NCBI GenBank assembly: GCA_037783415.1
Contig: JAZGTN010000044.1
Span: forward strand, 2,923,501 to 2,987,500
DNA length: 64,000 nt
Source: Leptasterias polaris
Lineage: Eukaryota > Echinodermata > Asteroidea > Forcipulatida > Asteriidae
Reading direction: 5' to 3'
Part shown: positions 1-13,000 of the stretch, one piece after another
How positions within the stretch are numbered: the first letter of the stretch is position 1
Layout: each line of letters starts with the position of its first letter
Notes under the pieces: generated by a model
Told to the model about the DNA's origin: nothing
Database searches by the model: none
Seen by the model: the letters and a program-made list of their open reading frames with translations, nothing else
Translations under genes and position numbers: made by a program

Positions 1-140
1 CAGCCTGAAATATGGTTTCATGTGGTGAATGCATCTCCAAAAACTTTTGCTCAAAATGCCTAGCTGTTAGACAAACATTCCAACACTTACATGTATGCAG
101 TCACCACATAATTGATCCAACAAAATGCACTAATAGTCTA

Positions 141-515
141 AAAATAATACTCGGTTCTTATATCGCACCCCTAGGGGCGTATCAAAGCGCTCAGTATTTT
201 TGTGTGCAAGATATGTGGGGCTACATTTTTTAAGTACAGTATGAGATCTTTTTCCTCTATACATTTGTACATGTAGCATGTAATGGTGTACAAGGTGCTG
301 TGGCACAATATGCTGTCGAACCCCTTCTCTTTACAATAAGTGCATTGGTTTCTTTTACGTGCATTACACAACACACGGGACCAACGGCTTTACGTCACAT
401 CTGAAGGACCCAGTATTAATGGTAAAGTGTCTTGCTTAAGGATACACATGTCACAACAGGGACTCGAACCCACAACCTGCTGACCAGAAACAACAGAGCT
501 TGAGTCTGGTTTTCA
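141..515 (-). repeat. tRNA-derived SINE, family C, reverse copy
   Basis: Reverse complement of the element at 9774-10194: shares the GGGACTCGAACCC B-box region, the ACACACGGGACCAACGGC block and the tail with ATATCGCACCCCTAGGGG next to AATAATACTC. The A-box end is eroded. Lies in the intron after Shark exon 5. Confidence 0.75.
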
Positions 516-746
516 CGCCAGTATAGTCAGTACACGTGAGTAAACATAAAACTTGAACACGTACGTGCATATATGTTATTAAAATTTGACACATTTGTCT
601 GAGATCCGTGTACTTGGCTTCTATTTTTTAGCATTAGTGCACAGTGCTTTTGCCCACTCGTGAATATCAAAATTTTAAGTGCTAGACTGGTTGCTTTTAA
701 TATCCTTAATGCATTCAAATGTGAAAATAACAGGCTCCATACTTAC

Positions 747-1040
747 CCCAAAGGGTCCCTTTTTCAAGGCTCTTGATGGGCTCGATGGTGAGGCACTCCC
801 AGGTACCGACAGGTCAGACGGTCTTGGACCCAGAGTCGGGGGGCGGTCTCCGTTCCTGACCGGTACATTTGGGAGATTACGATGCTGATTGTCTGTGGAA
901 TGCTGGTTGGGTGGGGTACCGTGCTGGCTGATCGGGTGTAGGAGACGCATGGGGAGTCCATCATCGTAGTGCATGTAGTGGTTGACAAGATGCTCCAAGG
1001 TTTCAAAGTACGGACCATCGTCGATGAATAATTTATCGCC
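747..1040 (-). CDS. shark: Shark exon 5: end of second SH2 domain and proline-rich linker
   Basis: 98 codons, residues 399-496. GDKLFIDDGPYFETLEHLVN supplies the last strands and helix of SH2-2, ending near LPMRLLHPI (about 435). Then comes a low-complexity linker rich in Pro, Ser, Asn and His with PxxP-like stretches (RPPTLGPRP, about residues 464-472), as expected between SH2-2 and the kinase in Shark. Acceptor CTGAAG|GG, donor GGG|GTAAGT (phase 0). The next exon, expected to begin the kinase domain, is not in the 746 bases to the left. Confidence 0.93.
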
Positions 1041-4000
1041 CTTCAGAGACGAATAAATAAATAAAATAGAAGTTAAATGGTTTCGGAGGTTGTTTGGTCA
1101 CAGATTGCACAACTTGGGTTATACTTAATAACTAGAGCCTCATCATCGTCATCATAGATTAGATTGACTACAACCTGCATCATGCAGGATGACGGACGCG
1201 CCACATAAACTATTTCTTTAATCGGGGTCTTGACCCTGATTTTGGAAGGACGCCCATTGTTCATCTTTCCATGGGCTAGTTCCTAGATGATGATGACTAG
1301 GGTCCGATTTGATAAAGCTTGACACACAAGTTAAATTTTTAAGGAAAAACCTGAGTTACCAGCCATGAGACATACACTGCCTGTGACTCTGTGCAGGCAG
1401 TGGTGAACAAGTACCCTTGGAAAAAAAAAAAAAAAAAACCTATTAAATTGTTGCCGTTTGGGCCGCTGCCAATGATTCGAACTGCCTCTAGCCATAGGGC
1501 TAGCTCGGTGGTCTAGTGGTTAGACTTCTGCTCTAGCAATGCAAAGGTCGTGGGATCGAATCCCACGCGAGTGATTTGCCTGTGGATTTTTTTTCACAGA
1601 ACTTGGGAAAGTACTGAGTATACAGTGCTTAAGACACATTTGTGCGAGGGTAAAAACAAACTTATACCCTTGGCGATAGCAATAAAATGGCTGGCCAGAC
1701 CAAATCTCATTCAAACGATCACTTGCTGGCCGAGCCTTATTTTCATGGCATGCCTTGCACACTTATAACCCCTGGAATTAAATTAAAATTGGCAACAAAT
1801 ATATTGTAGGGTGTCATGGCCGAGTGGTTTAGATCATCGGATTCAAGTTCTGGTGGTTTAGTCTTCAGGGTGTGGGTTCGAGTCCCGGTCGTGATGCTTG
1901 TGCTTCTCTTCACCCAGGGGTAAATGGGTACCTGCAAGGGTAGAGGTTGATAATGTGTTTGAAAGAGCCCTCTAAGCGCCACGGCAGCCCAGGGCTGTAT
2001 ACTCCCCAGGGAGCTGAGAAAGATTAAAGGAATGTTATTGGCCCAATGACCAGGGCACTAATGTAAAGCACATTGAGACGTTATTGTGAAATGCGCTATA
2101 TAAGAACTGGTTATTATTATGGCACAGTTTAATTAGGCCTGTGGTCGATCCACGTAACAAGTTTGTGCAAGCATTGGTAACGTGAAAAAACAGGCACCAA
2201 GTCAAAGAGCAACTTGTCCCCTTTCATTCTTCTTCGATCTTGTGACATGTTTGAAACTGTATGCAGTGTAGGATGACTGTGTAAAACACAATTTATTAAA
2301 AGTGGGATCGCATCAAAACACTTGTATCATGACATGCATTTTGGCGTGTCGTGGCCGAGCGGTCTAGGTCACCGGACCGAAGCTCTGGTGTTTTCAGCAG
2401 CAGAGTGTGGGTTCGATACCCGGTCATGACACTTGTGCCCCTGAGCAAGGCACTTAACCATAATTGCTTCGAAAAAGTTGGGAAGGTAGTGCATTCTGCT
2501 CTACCAGACAGGCTCCTAGTGGATGATACCCATGCCTACATCCTTAAGGACTGTGAAGGGGGTAACCCTGTTTCAGCCCCAGGAGTAGGAGGCAACGTGC
2601 CCCTGGTGTCAATTGATTTGGGTCGATAGCCCAAATCAGTTATGTGTAGCCCTCACCTTGAGTGGCCGTCCGTGGCCTTGTGAGTTGGGCGATATCTCAT
2701 AAATAAATAAAATGCACTTGCTACATGTAGATGCCCATTTTGTAAATCTCTTGGCTTGACGTGGGGGAGGGGGTCATGACCTTAACAGTCTGTTGACTGC
2801 ACCACAACTTTGTGGGTTTTTTTTCTCAAACTATGTAGGATCATAGCAATGATCCTTTGAAGGGTATGGTGCTTGAAAAAAATAGGAAATAGTTTTCTTA
2901 TCCAATGTGTACATGTGTGTATAATGATTTTCCTAAACTGCTGTAAAAAATTATATATCTTTTAAAGGGTGTGTACAACATTGGTAAGACTCAAAATATG
3001 AATGTTTGCAGATTTGTACACAAAAGTGTGAAGATAGTCTGGGTGAAAAACTGAAATATTTTTGCTTGAAATGCTGTAAATTTAAGAGAAATCGTTAAAA
3101 CAATTAATCTTTATTTCTCGAGTCCAAAACCAAATGATTGAAAACAGTGAAAACGTTAAAGAGGTTTTTCACTGTTTTCTTGTTACTCTGATGATCGATT
3201 GAGCTTAAAGTTGATGTTATACTTCATGGATATGTCGGGTTAGGGTTAGGATACTGGTCTTTGACAATAGACACTTCCCAAGAAATGTGCACATCGCGCG
3301 TGCGCACTTATATTTTGGTTGGCAAAATGATGGAAGAACGCGCCTGCTTGCATGTGGGGCTAATGGTCGCATGACGCAGTCGCGTTTGTGCGTCTGCTTA
3401 GTGCACATCTCTACGGCGTTTACCAACCAATAGTGTCTGTACGCATGCGTGAATGTTATTAGCATATTTCATGGGAAGGGTCTGTTACCAATGGTGCCTT
3501 AAACAGGCCTCACAGGGCAATAAAAACAACTGCCGCACAGGGTTTCAACACTTAAGGTCAAGAGAGAAACTGCAAAATAAATGCAAACCTTTTTGTTGAT
3601 TTCAAAGTTGTAAATGCTACCGTTGGCAGCCATGGACAGCACAAAGATGCCCTCCTTGTTGAGACTGCTGCGGATGAGAAACTGACCGTCTCGTGCTCCG
3701 TAATTCTGAATGATCTCCATGGCTGTGTTGCGATCCAGGGTGCCGTGATCCCAGTGCACCTTCATTGTCTTGGGGGTCGGGGACTGATAGTTCTCTGTTC
3801 GCAGAATTTAAATATTTATTCTGTTACACATGGGCAATTCCAGAGGTAGGGACATTACATTTCAAACATCTTTTGTTAGGCCATACTTCATGAGCTCAGT
3901 AAATACATCTGTCAAATGTTTATCTAAAAAGAAAATTTAAGATATTATTATATTTTCTTCGTGATTTATTACTTTTCCTGGTTGTATTGTATTGAGTCAC

Positions 4001-7000
4001 GTTTATTTTTATAATGTTGCCTTTTTTTTGTTTTACCGGAAGTGGTTTTGTTTACTTTTGGGGGGCCAGCATTTTCTTAAGTTTTGAGTTTATTCTTGTT
4101 ATAGGTAAGTGTTTTAAATTTGTAATCCTTGTACTCAGCTGGTCTGGTGTTTATTGTCTTTGGTGTATCTTTGTATTCTAACTCGTTTTAATTTGTTAAA
4201 GGCCCTGTACACTATTAGTAAGATCGAAAAACACAAATGTTCACAGATTCACACATAACTTACATGATTTAAAGTAAGTAATGGTAGAAAGGGTTCCTTA
4301 AAATATTTTTGCCTGAAATGCTATCGTTTCTGAGAAATGAGTAAAACAATAGTTTTTATCGCGCGCGATAATAAACTCGATGTTTGAAAAACAGAAAACA
4401 CATAAGGTCTCTTTTCACTATTTTCCCGTGATCTCGATGACCAATTGAGCTCAATTTTTTAAAGGTTTGTTATTTCATGTATGTGGTTGATTACACAAAA
4501 CATGAACACTGTTATTATTTTTATTACCACAACATAGTCATTATTGACAGCGTATTAATCATGAATTTCAATTTGTCTCTCTTAATCATTTATTCCATAT
4601 CACTCATTATCTTCAAGCAGGCTTGAATACTCAATTCTGATTTGTCGATCCATAGCAACAAGGAGTGTGATATAAACTTATATCGCACGGCCTATATCAC
4701 ACCCTGCGTGTTGTGTGTTCTAAGCTAGTTTGCTTGAAGATAAATTCGTTATCACACACGCGCTCGTGGAATACGGAAAAATATAGCGTGTCTGCGTCCC
4801 AACTCGCCTTCGGCCTCGTTGGATATGGGATGCAGAGGCACTATATTTGTTTGTATTCCATTCGCGCTTGTGTGATGACTTATAATATTGCTGCTGTTAG
4901 GACATTACATTTTTTGGACATGACATTTGACAACCTTTAAATTCGTACAAAGGTCTGTGAAGTTTGGGTCCTATTGATGTATTTTAGTACCAAATAGTCA
5001 AAATATCGGCCTAATGTGTAAAAAGGGGAAGTAGATTTTAGAATTTGTCACGTTTTTGGTCCCAAGAGCATATAACAAGGAGTTACAGACATTACATTTG
5101 GAGCATTATGGACATTACACTTTTGATAACGTTCCTACAGTGCTAAAATACAGACTGCTTGTTTAAGTTTCGGTTGAAAACTGAGCTTGCATACAAATTT
5201 AATCTTTTTACTTTGAGGTAACGTTTTCTGTGGATTTGCCCACATCCAACCACACAAGCTGCAGTCAGAAGATGAATACATGTTGGAGATGAGAAGAAAC
5301 ATTCAGTTTCAGATGTGGGAGGAAAACCCCAACGAGAAAAACCTGTACAGTCAGGTCAGGACTGAAAACCCAATCCACATACAAGGCTCCCATGGCTCCT
5401 GTCTGAGATTCAAACAGAGGTGAAAGGCAGGGAAAGAAACCACTGAAGCCAAACTGACCTCTTTTTCGTTTTGTTATTTCCCTTAGTCAGTTCTTTGGGT
5501 TTGTTTTGTTTTTTTGTTTTTTTGTGTGTTTTTGTTTCCAATTTTTATTTTTTTTGCAAATGAAACTGACAAGAAAACATTTCATAATTTCCAATTGCTA
5601 GTTTCTGTAACAGAGTTTATTTCGTAACTTTCTTCGTGCAATTACATCTTTCAGTTTCAAGCAAGTTTCGATTGACAGTTGTTGTCAGGGTGTTATTCAA
5701 CTTTGTGTTTTTCATTTCAAAAAAGAAAATATCAAAACCATTGAGCAATAACAAAAGCACTACTACGGGTATGTTATCTGACCCTCAGAGGTGTGTAGGA
5801 CTTGATTGGATTGAGTACAAGGGCTGATTGCACATAATGTTATTGACTTGTCAGGCGGTTGAAAAACAAATTTGCTGATTTTTCTGAGGCCACTTAAAGG
5901 CACTGAACACGTTTTGTAAATTGTCAAAGACCAGTATTCTCACTTGGTGTATCCCAACATATGCATAAAATAACAAGCCTGTGAAAATTTGGGCTCAATT
6001 GGTCATTGAAGTTGCAAGAAAATGATGAAAGAAAGGAATAAAAGGCTTCTGGCCATAAGTATTTTATTATTTTAGTGAGAAATTACCTCTTTCTCAAAAA
6101 CTACGTTACTTCAGAGGGAGTCGTTTCTCACAATGTTTTATACTATCAACAGCTCTCTGTTGCTCGTTACCAAGTAAGTTTTTATGCTAATATATATTTT
6201 GAGTAATTACCAAACGTGTACAGTGCCTTTAAAACTCAAAAATCAGACTACAGTAATGTAGGAAAAAATATCATGTCTGCTAAGTCATTCCATTTGTACC
6301 AGATACATCTCTCTGTCACAGAATAATTTCTGTTTTGATTTCGTGTAAATACACTTCTTTTCTTCTCTTTTTGTCTGAAAAAGTGAATACACCACTGGAC
6401 CTCATGTATTGAAGGCATCCCTTCACCATCTTAGAGGTAAAACTATGATTTGGCGCGGCAAGCCGCACACTAGGCCTTAGGCAACTTTCTTTTGACATAC
6501 ACATATGTAGCTGAGGGCAACCAACTCATGTGCATAAAGGTTTATAAACGCTACAGAACAAAAAGACTGCAAAAGCAATTTTTAAAGTGCACATAGTGAG
6601 CGAGTTCTGGTGCTAACCTTTAGCTAATTTGCAGTTTAAATGATGCATGCGTGGTCAGTGTTTCACTGGAACACCTAGTTGACTGACTCGTCAAATGTAG
6701 TTAGCCAATGGCAATGAGGCAACAGCGTGATGGGCAGATGAAATGTGCTGGCCCATCCTGTTAATTTTCTTTTATTTCTCCCACTTAACTAATTTGCATA
6801 TTGGCAAACACCTACCATTTATCATTAAAGGCACTGTACATGTTTGGTAATTACTCAAAATATATATAAGCACAAAAACTTACTTGGTAACGAGCAACGA
6901 AGAGCTGTTGATAGTATAAAACATTGTGAGAAACGACTCCCTCTGAAGTAACGTAGTTTTTGAGAAAGAGGTAATTTCTCACTAAAATAATAAAAGACTT

Positions 7001-10000
7001 CTGGCCAGAAGCCTTTTATTCCTATCTGAAAGCACACTAATTTGTACTTGTAACAAGGGTGTTTTTTCTTTCATCATTTTCTTGCAACTTCAATAGATAG
7101 GTTGCGATATGACGTTAATCGGCCATCTTTACGGGCAATTTGGAACACACAATCAATCATGTGTTACGCGTGAGAACGGCGTGCAGCACCCGCACATTTC
7201 ACAAAACTCAATGCACGATTGGTTAGTGAACGACGCAGCTGCGTTAATAATTTGAGCGCTTGGCACACCTGCAAGCCAAAAGGCGTCTACTGGAAACTAT
7301 CTATTGGCAAACACCTACCATTTATCATTAAACCATAGAGTACTCTTGATGGTAATTGTTAAAAACTAACAGTCTTACATCAGTCCTGAAATTACACGGA
7401 AGCCACTGCCTCTGTTGCCCTTGACTTGGCCTTGGTGCCCCTTAAAAAGGTGCCCATAGCCTTTTAAGATTTTCAAACGAAAACTTGCCCTCTCACAGAT
7501 GAAACTCCAGGCCTTAATTCCCATTAGGCCCACTTTAATTGCCAAAGCACCTAAAACGCAAACAAAACATTGAGATCTGACTTACTGAATAATCTGATGG
7601 TGTCTGGGTTATCGTATCGGCGTGCCAGATCCAAGGGCGTGTCGTTGTCTACGCTACGGGGGTGACAAGGAGCTCCGAACCGCAGCAGCTCATGAACACA
7701 CTTGGTGTGGCCATGCATGGCGGCCTCATGGAGGGGTACCCAACCTGTCATGGGGTGGCGTAGGGTGGGGTCTGCACCACGCTGGAGTAGGAGCTTGCAG
7801 ATGTGGGGGACATTGTGGATACACGCCGTCTAGAAGTGTGAAAAAGACTATCGTCAGAATTGGCAAAAGTCTCAACACCTTGTTGTTGTCAACTTGCATT
7901 TGAATCAGCTTATTCTGATGTACATGTATAATAGCCCGGACTTTGGGGTTCAAACTCCTGCATGCCTGTAAACTGACATGACTGACGTGACTGCAAATTT
8001 CAGTTTGAGTCACCAATCCTCAAGGTCAATTCAAGCCTAGAGTCATAAACTGAAAGGTGTGTCAAACTGAAAGAAGTATTTTTCTTTAAAATCAAATATC
8101 CATATTAAAATGCACCAAAACATTATTTTGTTGATCATTATACTTAAATAACAGAGTTTGATTGACAACCATGACCTCCGAGGAAAACAGATCAAAAGTA
8201 TGTTTTTTGATGGTCTCCCTACTACTGTACATGTATGTATTCTGACAACTTTTACAAGTTGTTTGCCCGTTAGGCAATTAACATATTTGTACTTGGAGGT
8301 GCACAAATGAGTTAGAATATGCAGATTGATTGAAGGGAGGGTACACCTTTAGTAATTATTCCAAATATAAATGACTATAAAACATAACTTGGTAAAGATC
8401 AATGGAGAGCTGTCTATTCTACAAAACATTGTTAGAAATGACCACTTTGAAGTAAAGTATTTTTACAGAAAGTGGTAATTTTTCACCGACAAATTAGAAT
8501 CTGAGAAAAGCTTCAGGCATGAGGCCTTTTTCAACATCTGCGAGTCACAACACTTTATGCAACAAGGGTGTATTTTTTCCTTCATTATTTTCTTGCAACT
8601 TTGAGGACCAATTGAGCCCAAATTTTCACAGGTTCATTATTTTAGCCTAAATGTTGGGATACACCAAGTGAGGATACTGGTCTTTGACAATTACCAAAAG
8701 TATACCCAGGGATGAGAGTCATTGCTGGCAAAAAAGTCTGAAACTACATGTTGGAACAAGATTTTAAGACGTAGGACGTAAACTTCAAGATTGAAATGAT
8801 GGTGTTTCTACCTTTTGGTAACCCCTAGGAAGGGTTTGGAATTCAAAGGGCTTTCAGGAACAGTGTCCTAAGCACCAGTGAAGTAGATCAAAGGGCAGTC
8901 TTTCTTTTATGTGAACAAATAAAAAATAAAAAATTCATTCACCAGGCTGACATAAAAAGTCTGAATTCAGACAAAAGTCTGAAAAATCTCATCCCTGTAT
9001 ACTCTGCATTTAACCCTAACCATGCTAAATGCAACAATATGCACCAAATGGTAATAGTTGTTGTAATCTGTTGCATTTTGCAGTCAACTGAGATGTCATT
9101 CTTTGACTGAATTTGTTGCATTTAGCAGTCAAGTGACTTCATATTGGTGTTGCCTTTTGTTGCATTTGGCAGTCAACTCGAATTCATACCTTGATGGAAT
9201 TTGTTGCATTTAGCAGCCAAGTGATTTTACTTGTTATGTAAGCTCTAAATCATGCCTCATTATGCAATTGTATGTAAACTTAGAGCTTGGGTGCTTCCAT
9301 TGTTTCTGAACAAAGCAGCCACACACAGGAAGAATGACTTGGATATTGTTGCATTTGGCAGAGTTCATGGTCCCACATTAGCCAAGTCACCACTACACTT
9401 ATGTGCATACCATTTAGCAGGGCAAACACCCTTGCTCAATCCTAACACAAACAACATTGCCTGCACAATGCAACAAAATCCCTTGTTGCATTTGGCATGG
9501 TTCTCATTTCAACTGTGTTGCATTCTGTTGTATTTGGCAGGGTATGTAGAGGGACCCTAATGGACATTACAATGCAATTTAAATTGTGTACTGGTTCCCC
9601 TGTACAATGTACATGTACATGTATATTGAGGAAATCACTTTACACCGTAATGAACCGTCCGCCGTAAGCCAGTCCACAAAAATTAGGCGAATACATGTCA
9701 TCTGACATGAAGTGGTCAAGGCGATTGTGTACCTAATTTCAAATGTACACAAGATAATTTCCTTGTATTTAGAGGCGTGTCGTGGCCGGGCGGATAAGAA
9801 CACTGGACTCAAACTCTGGTGTTTCTGATCAGCAGGGGGTGGGTTCGAGTCCCGGTCGTGACACTTGTGTCCTTTAAAGCAAGACACTTAACCATTATTG
9901 CTGTGTCCTTCGAATGGGATGTAAAGCCGTTGGTCCCGTGTGTTGTGTAATGCACGTAAAGAACCCAGTGCACTTATCGAAAAGAGAAGGGGTTTGCCCC

Positions 10001-13000
10001 GGTGTTCCTGGTTTGATCGGCTGCATATTGTGCCACAGCACCTTGTAAACCACTACATGGTGCTATAAAGGAAAAAGGTCTCATACTTCAAAAACGTAGC
10101 TCCACATACATGTACCTTGCAGGAAAAAATACTGCTTTGATACACCCCTAAGGGTGTGATAAAGCGCTAAAGAACTGAGTATTATTATTATTATTTTTGT
10201 ATGTAGAACAAGCTTTTAAAGTCTTGTTGATAATTCTGTGTGCATTATCCCTTTAAGAGGCGGCCATTGCTGAGATAACTTGCCAAGCCTAGAGTTAATA
10301 AAGCCACAGCAATCATGCCAGGCCTGTATGTCATTGATACTGATAGGATCACTAGGGAAGCATTTCATTAATGCATAGTGTGTCACTCAGCATCAAGCAG
10401 AACTAACACTACATGTACATTGACTTCCTTTATTATTAGGCCTTGGAGATACACATAACTCCCCAAAGTCAACCACAGCCTCCAATGTACAATGTTTGAT
10501 CTTGCCTAATATTACATAGTTAAAACACTAGCAGAAAAGTATAAGCCCTAGTGATTCTGCAGCCCACATCCGACGTGGGACACAGACGCGCTTTTCATTT
10601 CTGAATTCCAGGAGTGAATGTGTGATAACAAATTTATCTTCAAGCAAAGTGGACACACAGTCACAAAGTAACGCAATAAACCAAGTTAGAACAGCATAAT
10701 TCAAGCAGGGTGTGATATACATGTAGACCGTGCAATATGGGTTAAAATCACACTATTGTTGCCATGGATCGACCAATCAAAATTGAGGATGTAAGTTTGC
10801 TTCAAGATAAAGAAGGATACTACAGAACCACTGCATTGTTTCACTCTACATGTAGATCCAAAAGACATGCATTGTTATTTATGTTAGGCGCAATCTTTGA
10901 AGTTGTCCATTTTTAAACACACGCGGTGTGCCTGTTTGTGACGGTGCCTGTTTGTGACGGCGCAAACTTTGTTTCCTTGCATGATTTTAAAATTTGCGCA
11001 AGGTAGCTCAAGCGCAAATTTTGAACACCGTGCGATCTTTGTCGTTCAGCCATAATTCCCACTACTTGTCATGAAATATATGATGCTGTTTGAAGGGAAT
11101 TTACATCCAAAGGTTAAAGGGGTAAGTACGAAGTAGTGTTCGACCGGATCTTAATTTCTGTCTGAAGTGAAACTTTTGTTCAAAAACTTGGGAAAAATGG
11201 GTCTGCTCACAAACTGTTAAGTTGCAGCCTCCGGATTAACGTGCCGGTGCTCTACCAACTAAGCTACCTAGCCCTAATGTTTGCAGTCTCCCTATTTTGT
11301 CAATATCTTTGTTTGGGGTGCCAGTCAGAAGCCATTCAACCTTTAACTGTGCCGCATAGCTATCACAGCTAAGTTTACGATACAACCTGGGAAGCGCAGC
11401 AGAGGGATCACCTTAAGGGGATGCAACTTTTTTATTTCAAAAATGTCAAGTATTATACCACAAGGGAAACTGTCTGCCCTAACTTTTTACCAAGCTGGTT
11501 TCCGTTGTGGTTGATACTTGATAATCAAATCAAATACATGTAGGTAGCTCTTGTCTTAAATCGAATAAATTTTTTTTGAAACTGTATTTCAATCCACTAA
11601 AAAAAATTACGTATCAATTAATGTGATCGATTCGCATTATGTGTACTTATACTTCAAAATGTTTTGAAGACAAGGCGAGTGTGAAGTCAAAGCCATGGTT
11701 CCGAAAAGGAAACTGAGCTTCATCAATAGAATGCAAACAGTTTAGTTTCCCATAATAACATAGAGTGGTTTTGTACAGTATCCATGCCCGAGAGTTTACT
11801 GTAGAGTCTGCTATATGTATATTTACCACAGTCAGTGGTTATATTTAAACAGGAAGGCGTTCTGGATATAAAGGGCCCCACCTTAATGAATTCCTCCCAT
11901 GAGGAAATACCTGTCTCAATAATTCAGTGTATTCTAGCTAAGTACAAAGTACAGGATCGAATCCACCAACAAATTTCAGCAAAGGCTAGCTCTGAATATA
12001 TTTAGCAGTGTGTACCACTGTCAAGAGATGACTTTACACTGTAAATACAGTCCATTTGATATGTTTTCTTTAGTACTTTTTGTTGAGGGGTGGGGTGTTT
12101 GTTGACAATTTTTGTGGTAGGACGGCCTTGTAGAGGTGCTGGTCATCTGGTCATAATTCGTATCGCATTCGTATTCTCAGGAAGTACAATGTATGAACCG
12201 GGCTTAAGTGTAACAAAATAATAAAAAATATAAAAAATTATCCAGGTCTGTAAATTTAACATAAATTCAAATTTATGGGATATGGTCTCAGTGTATCGAT
12301 TTATCTGTAGTTTTATCCAACTTGCTTTTTAAACAAGTATGGAACCAGATAGGCCTAGTGTTTTTTGCCCTTTTTAATGAAATATCGTCTACATATCACC
12401 AACATGTAACATCACAAGGCCGAACAGCCTCTTCAAGGTGAGGGCTACACTTAACTGATTTGGAATGTCTACCCAACTGTCACCAGTTTGCCACAACTCC
12501 TGAAACATGGCTGAATTTGGGTTACCCCCTTCATAGTCCATAAGGATGTAGGCATAGGTAATATACGGTATTATCCACTAGGAGCCGGGCTGATAGAGCA
12601 GAATGCACTATCTTCACAACTTTTTACGAAGCAATTATTAAGGGCACACTTTGCTGAAACTGACAACACCAGAGCTTGGGTCCGGTGAACTAGACCGCTC
12701 GGCCATGAAAGTGTTACAAAAGAAAGAAATGTAAGACACTATAGACTATACACAAAGTGTGTAATGGTTCATTGTAGTGAACATGTAGTGACCATTCAAA
12801 TAAAAGGGGAGGGGGGGGGGCCAAGTCAAGATTAATTAGTACATGAGTTTGTATAGACTTTTAAAGATAAAGATTTTCTGAGGGCAAACAAGTTGGAGAT
12901 CAGAATTAAAGGGTCTGTATACGTTTGGTAATGACTCTGAAAATTAATGGCAATAAAAACTTACCTGGTAAGTAGTACAGCAGCTTTGGGTAGTATAATG

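Larger units (their letters stand above)
1041..3588 (-). other. Shark intron 4 (2548 bp)
   Basis: Between donor GTTTGC (3588) and acceptor GTCTCTGAAG (1041). Contains three tRNA-derived SINE copies (one nested in an older repeat) and a diverged MITE at 2.96-3.27 kb. An interstitial GGTTAGGGTTAGG lies at 3238-3250. No exon recognised. Confidence 0.88.
3795..7585 (-). other. Shark intron 3 (3791 bp)
   Basis: Runs from donor GTAAGT (7585) to acceptor GCGAACAG (3795). Contains two MITEs of the TTAAAGGCACTG family, one of the TTAAAGGCCCTG family, a foldback element at 4.6-4.9 kb and a smaller TIR element at 7.09-7.31 kb. No exon was recognised. Confidence 0.88.

Noticed and set aside
1504..1575. 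tRNA-like sequence with good A and B boxes
   Set aside because: Continues as SINE body; no convincing acceptor stem.
3238..3250. GGTTAGGGTTAGG as telomeric DNA
   Set aside because: Only two repeat units; too short to be more than chance.
6855..7037. Repeated frame LVCFQIGIKGFWPEVFYYF at 6.9, 17.1, 36.7 and 52.1 kb
   Set aside because: Translation of the TTAAAGGCACTG MITE.
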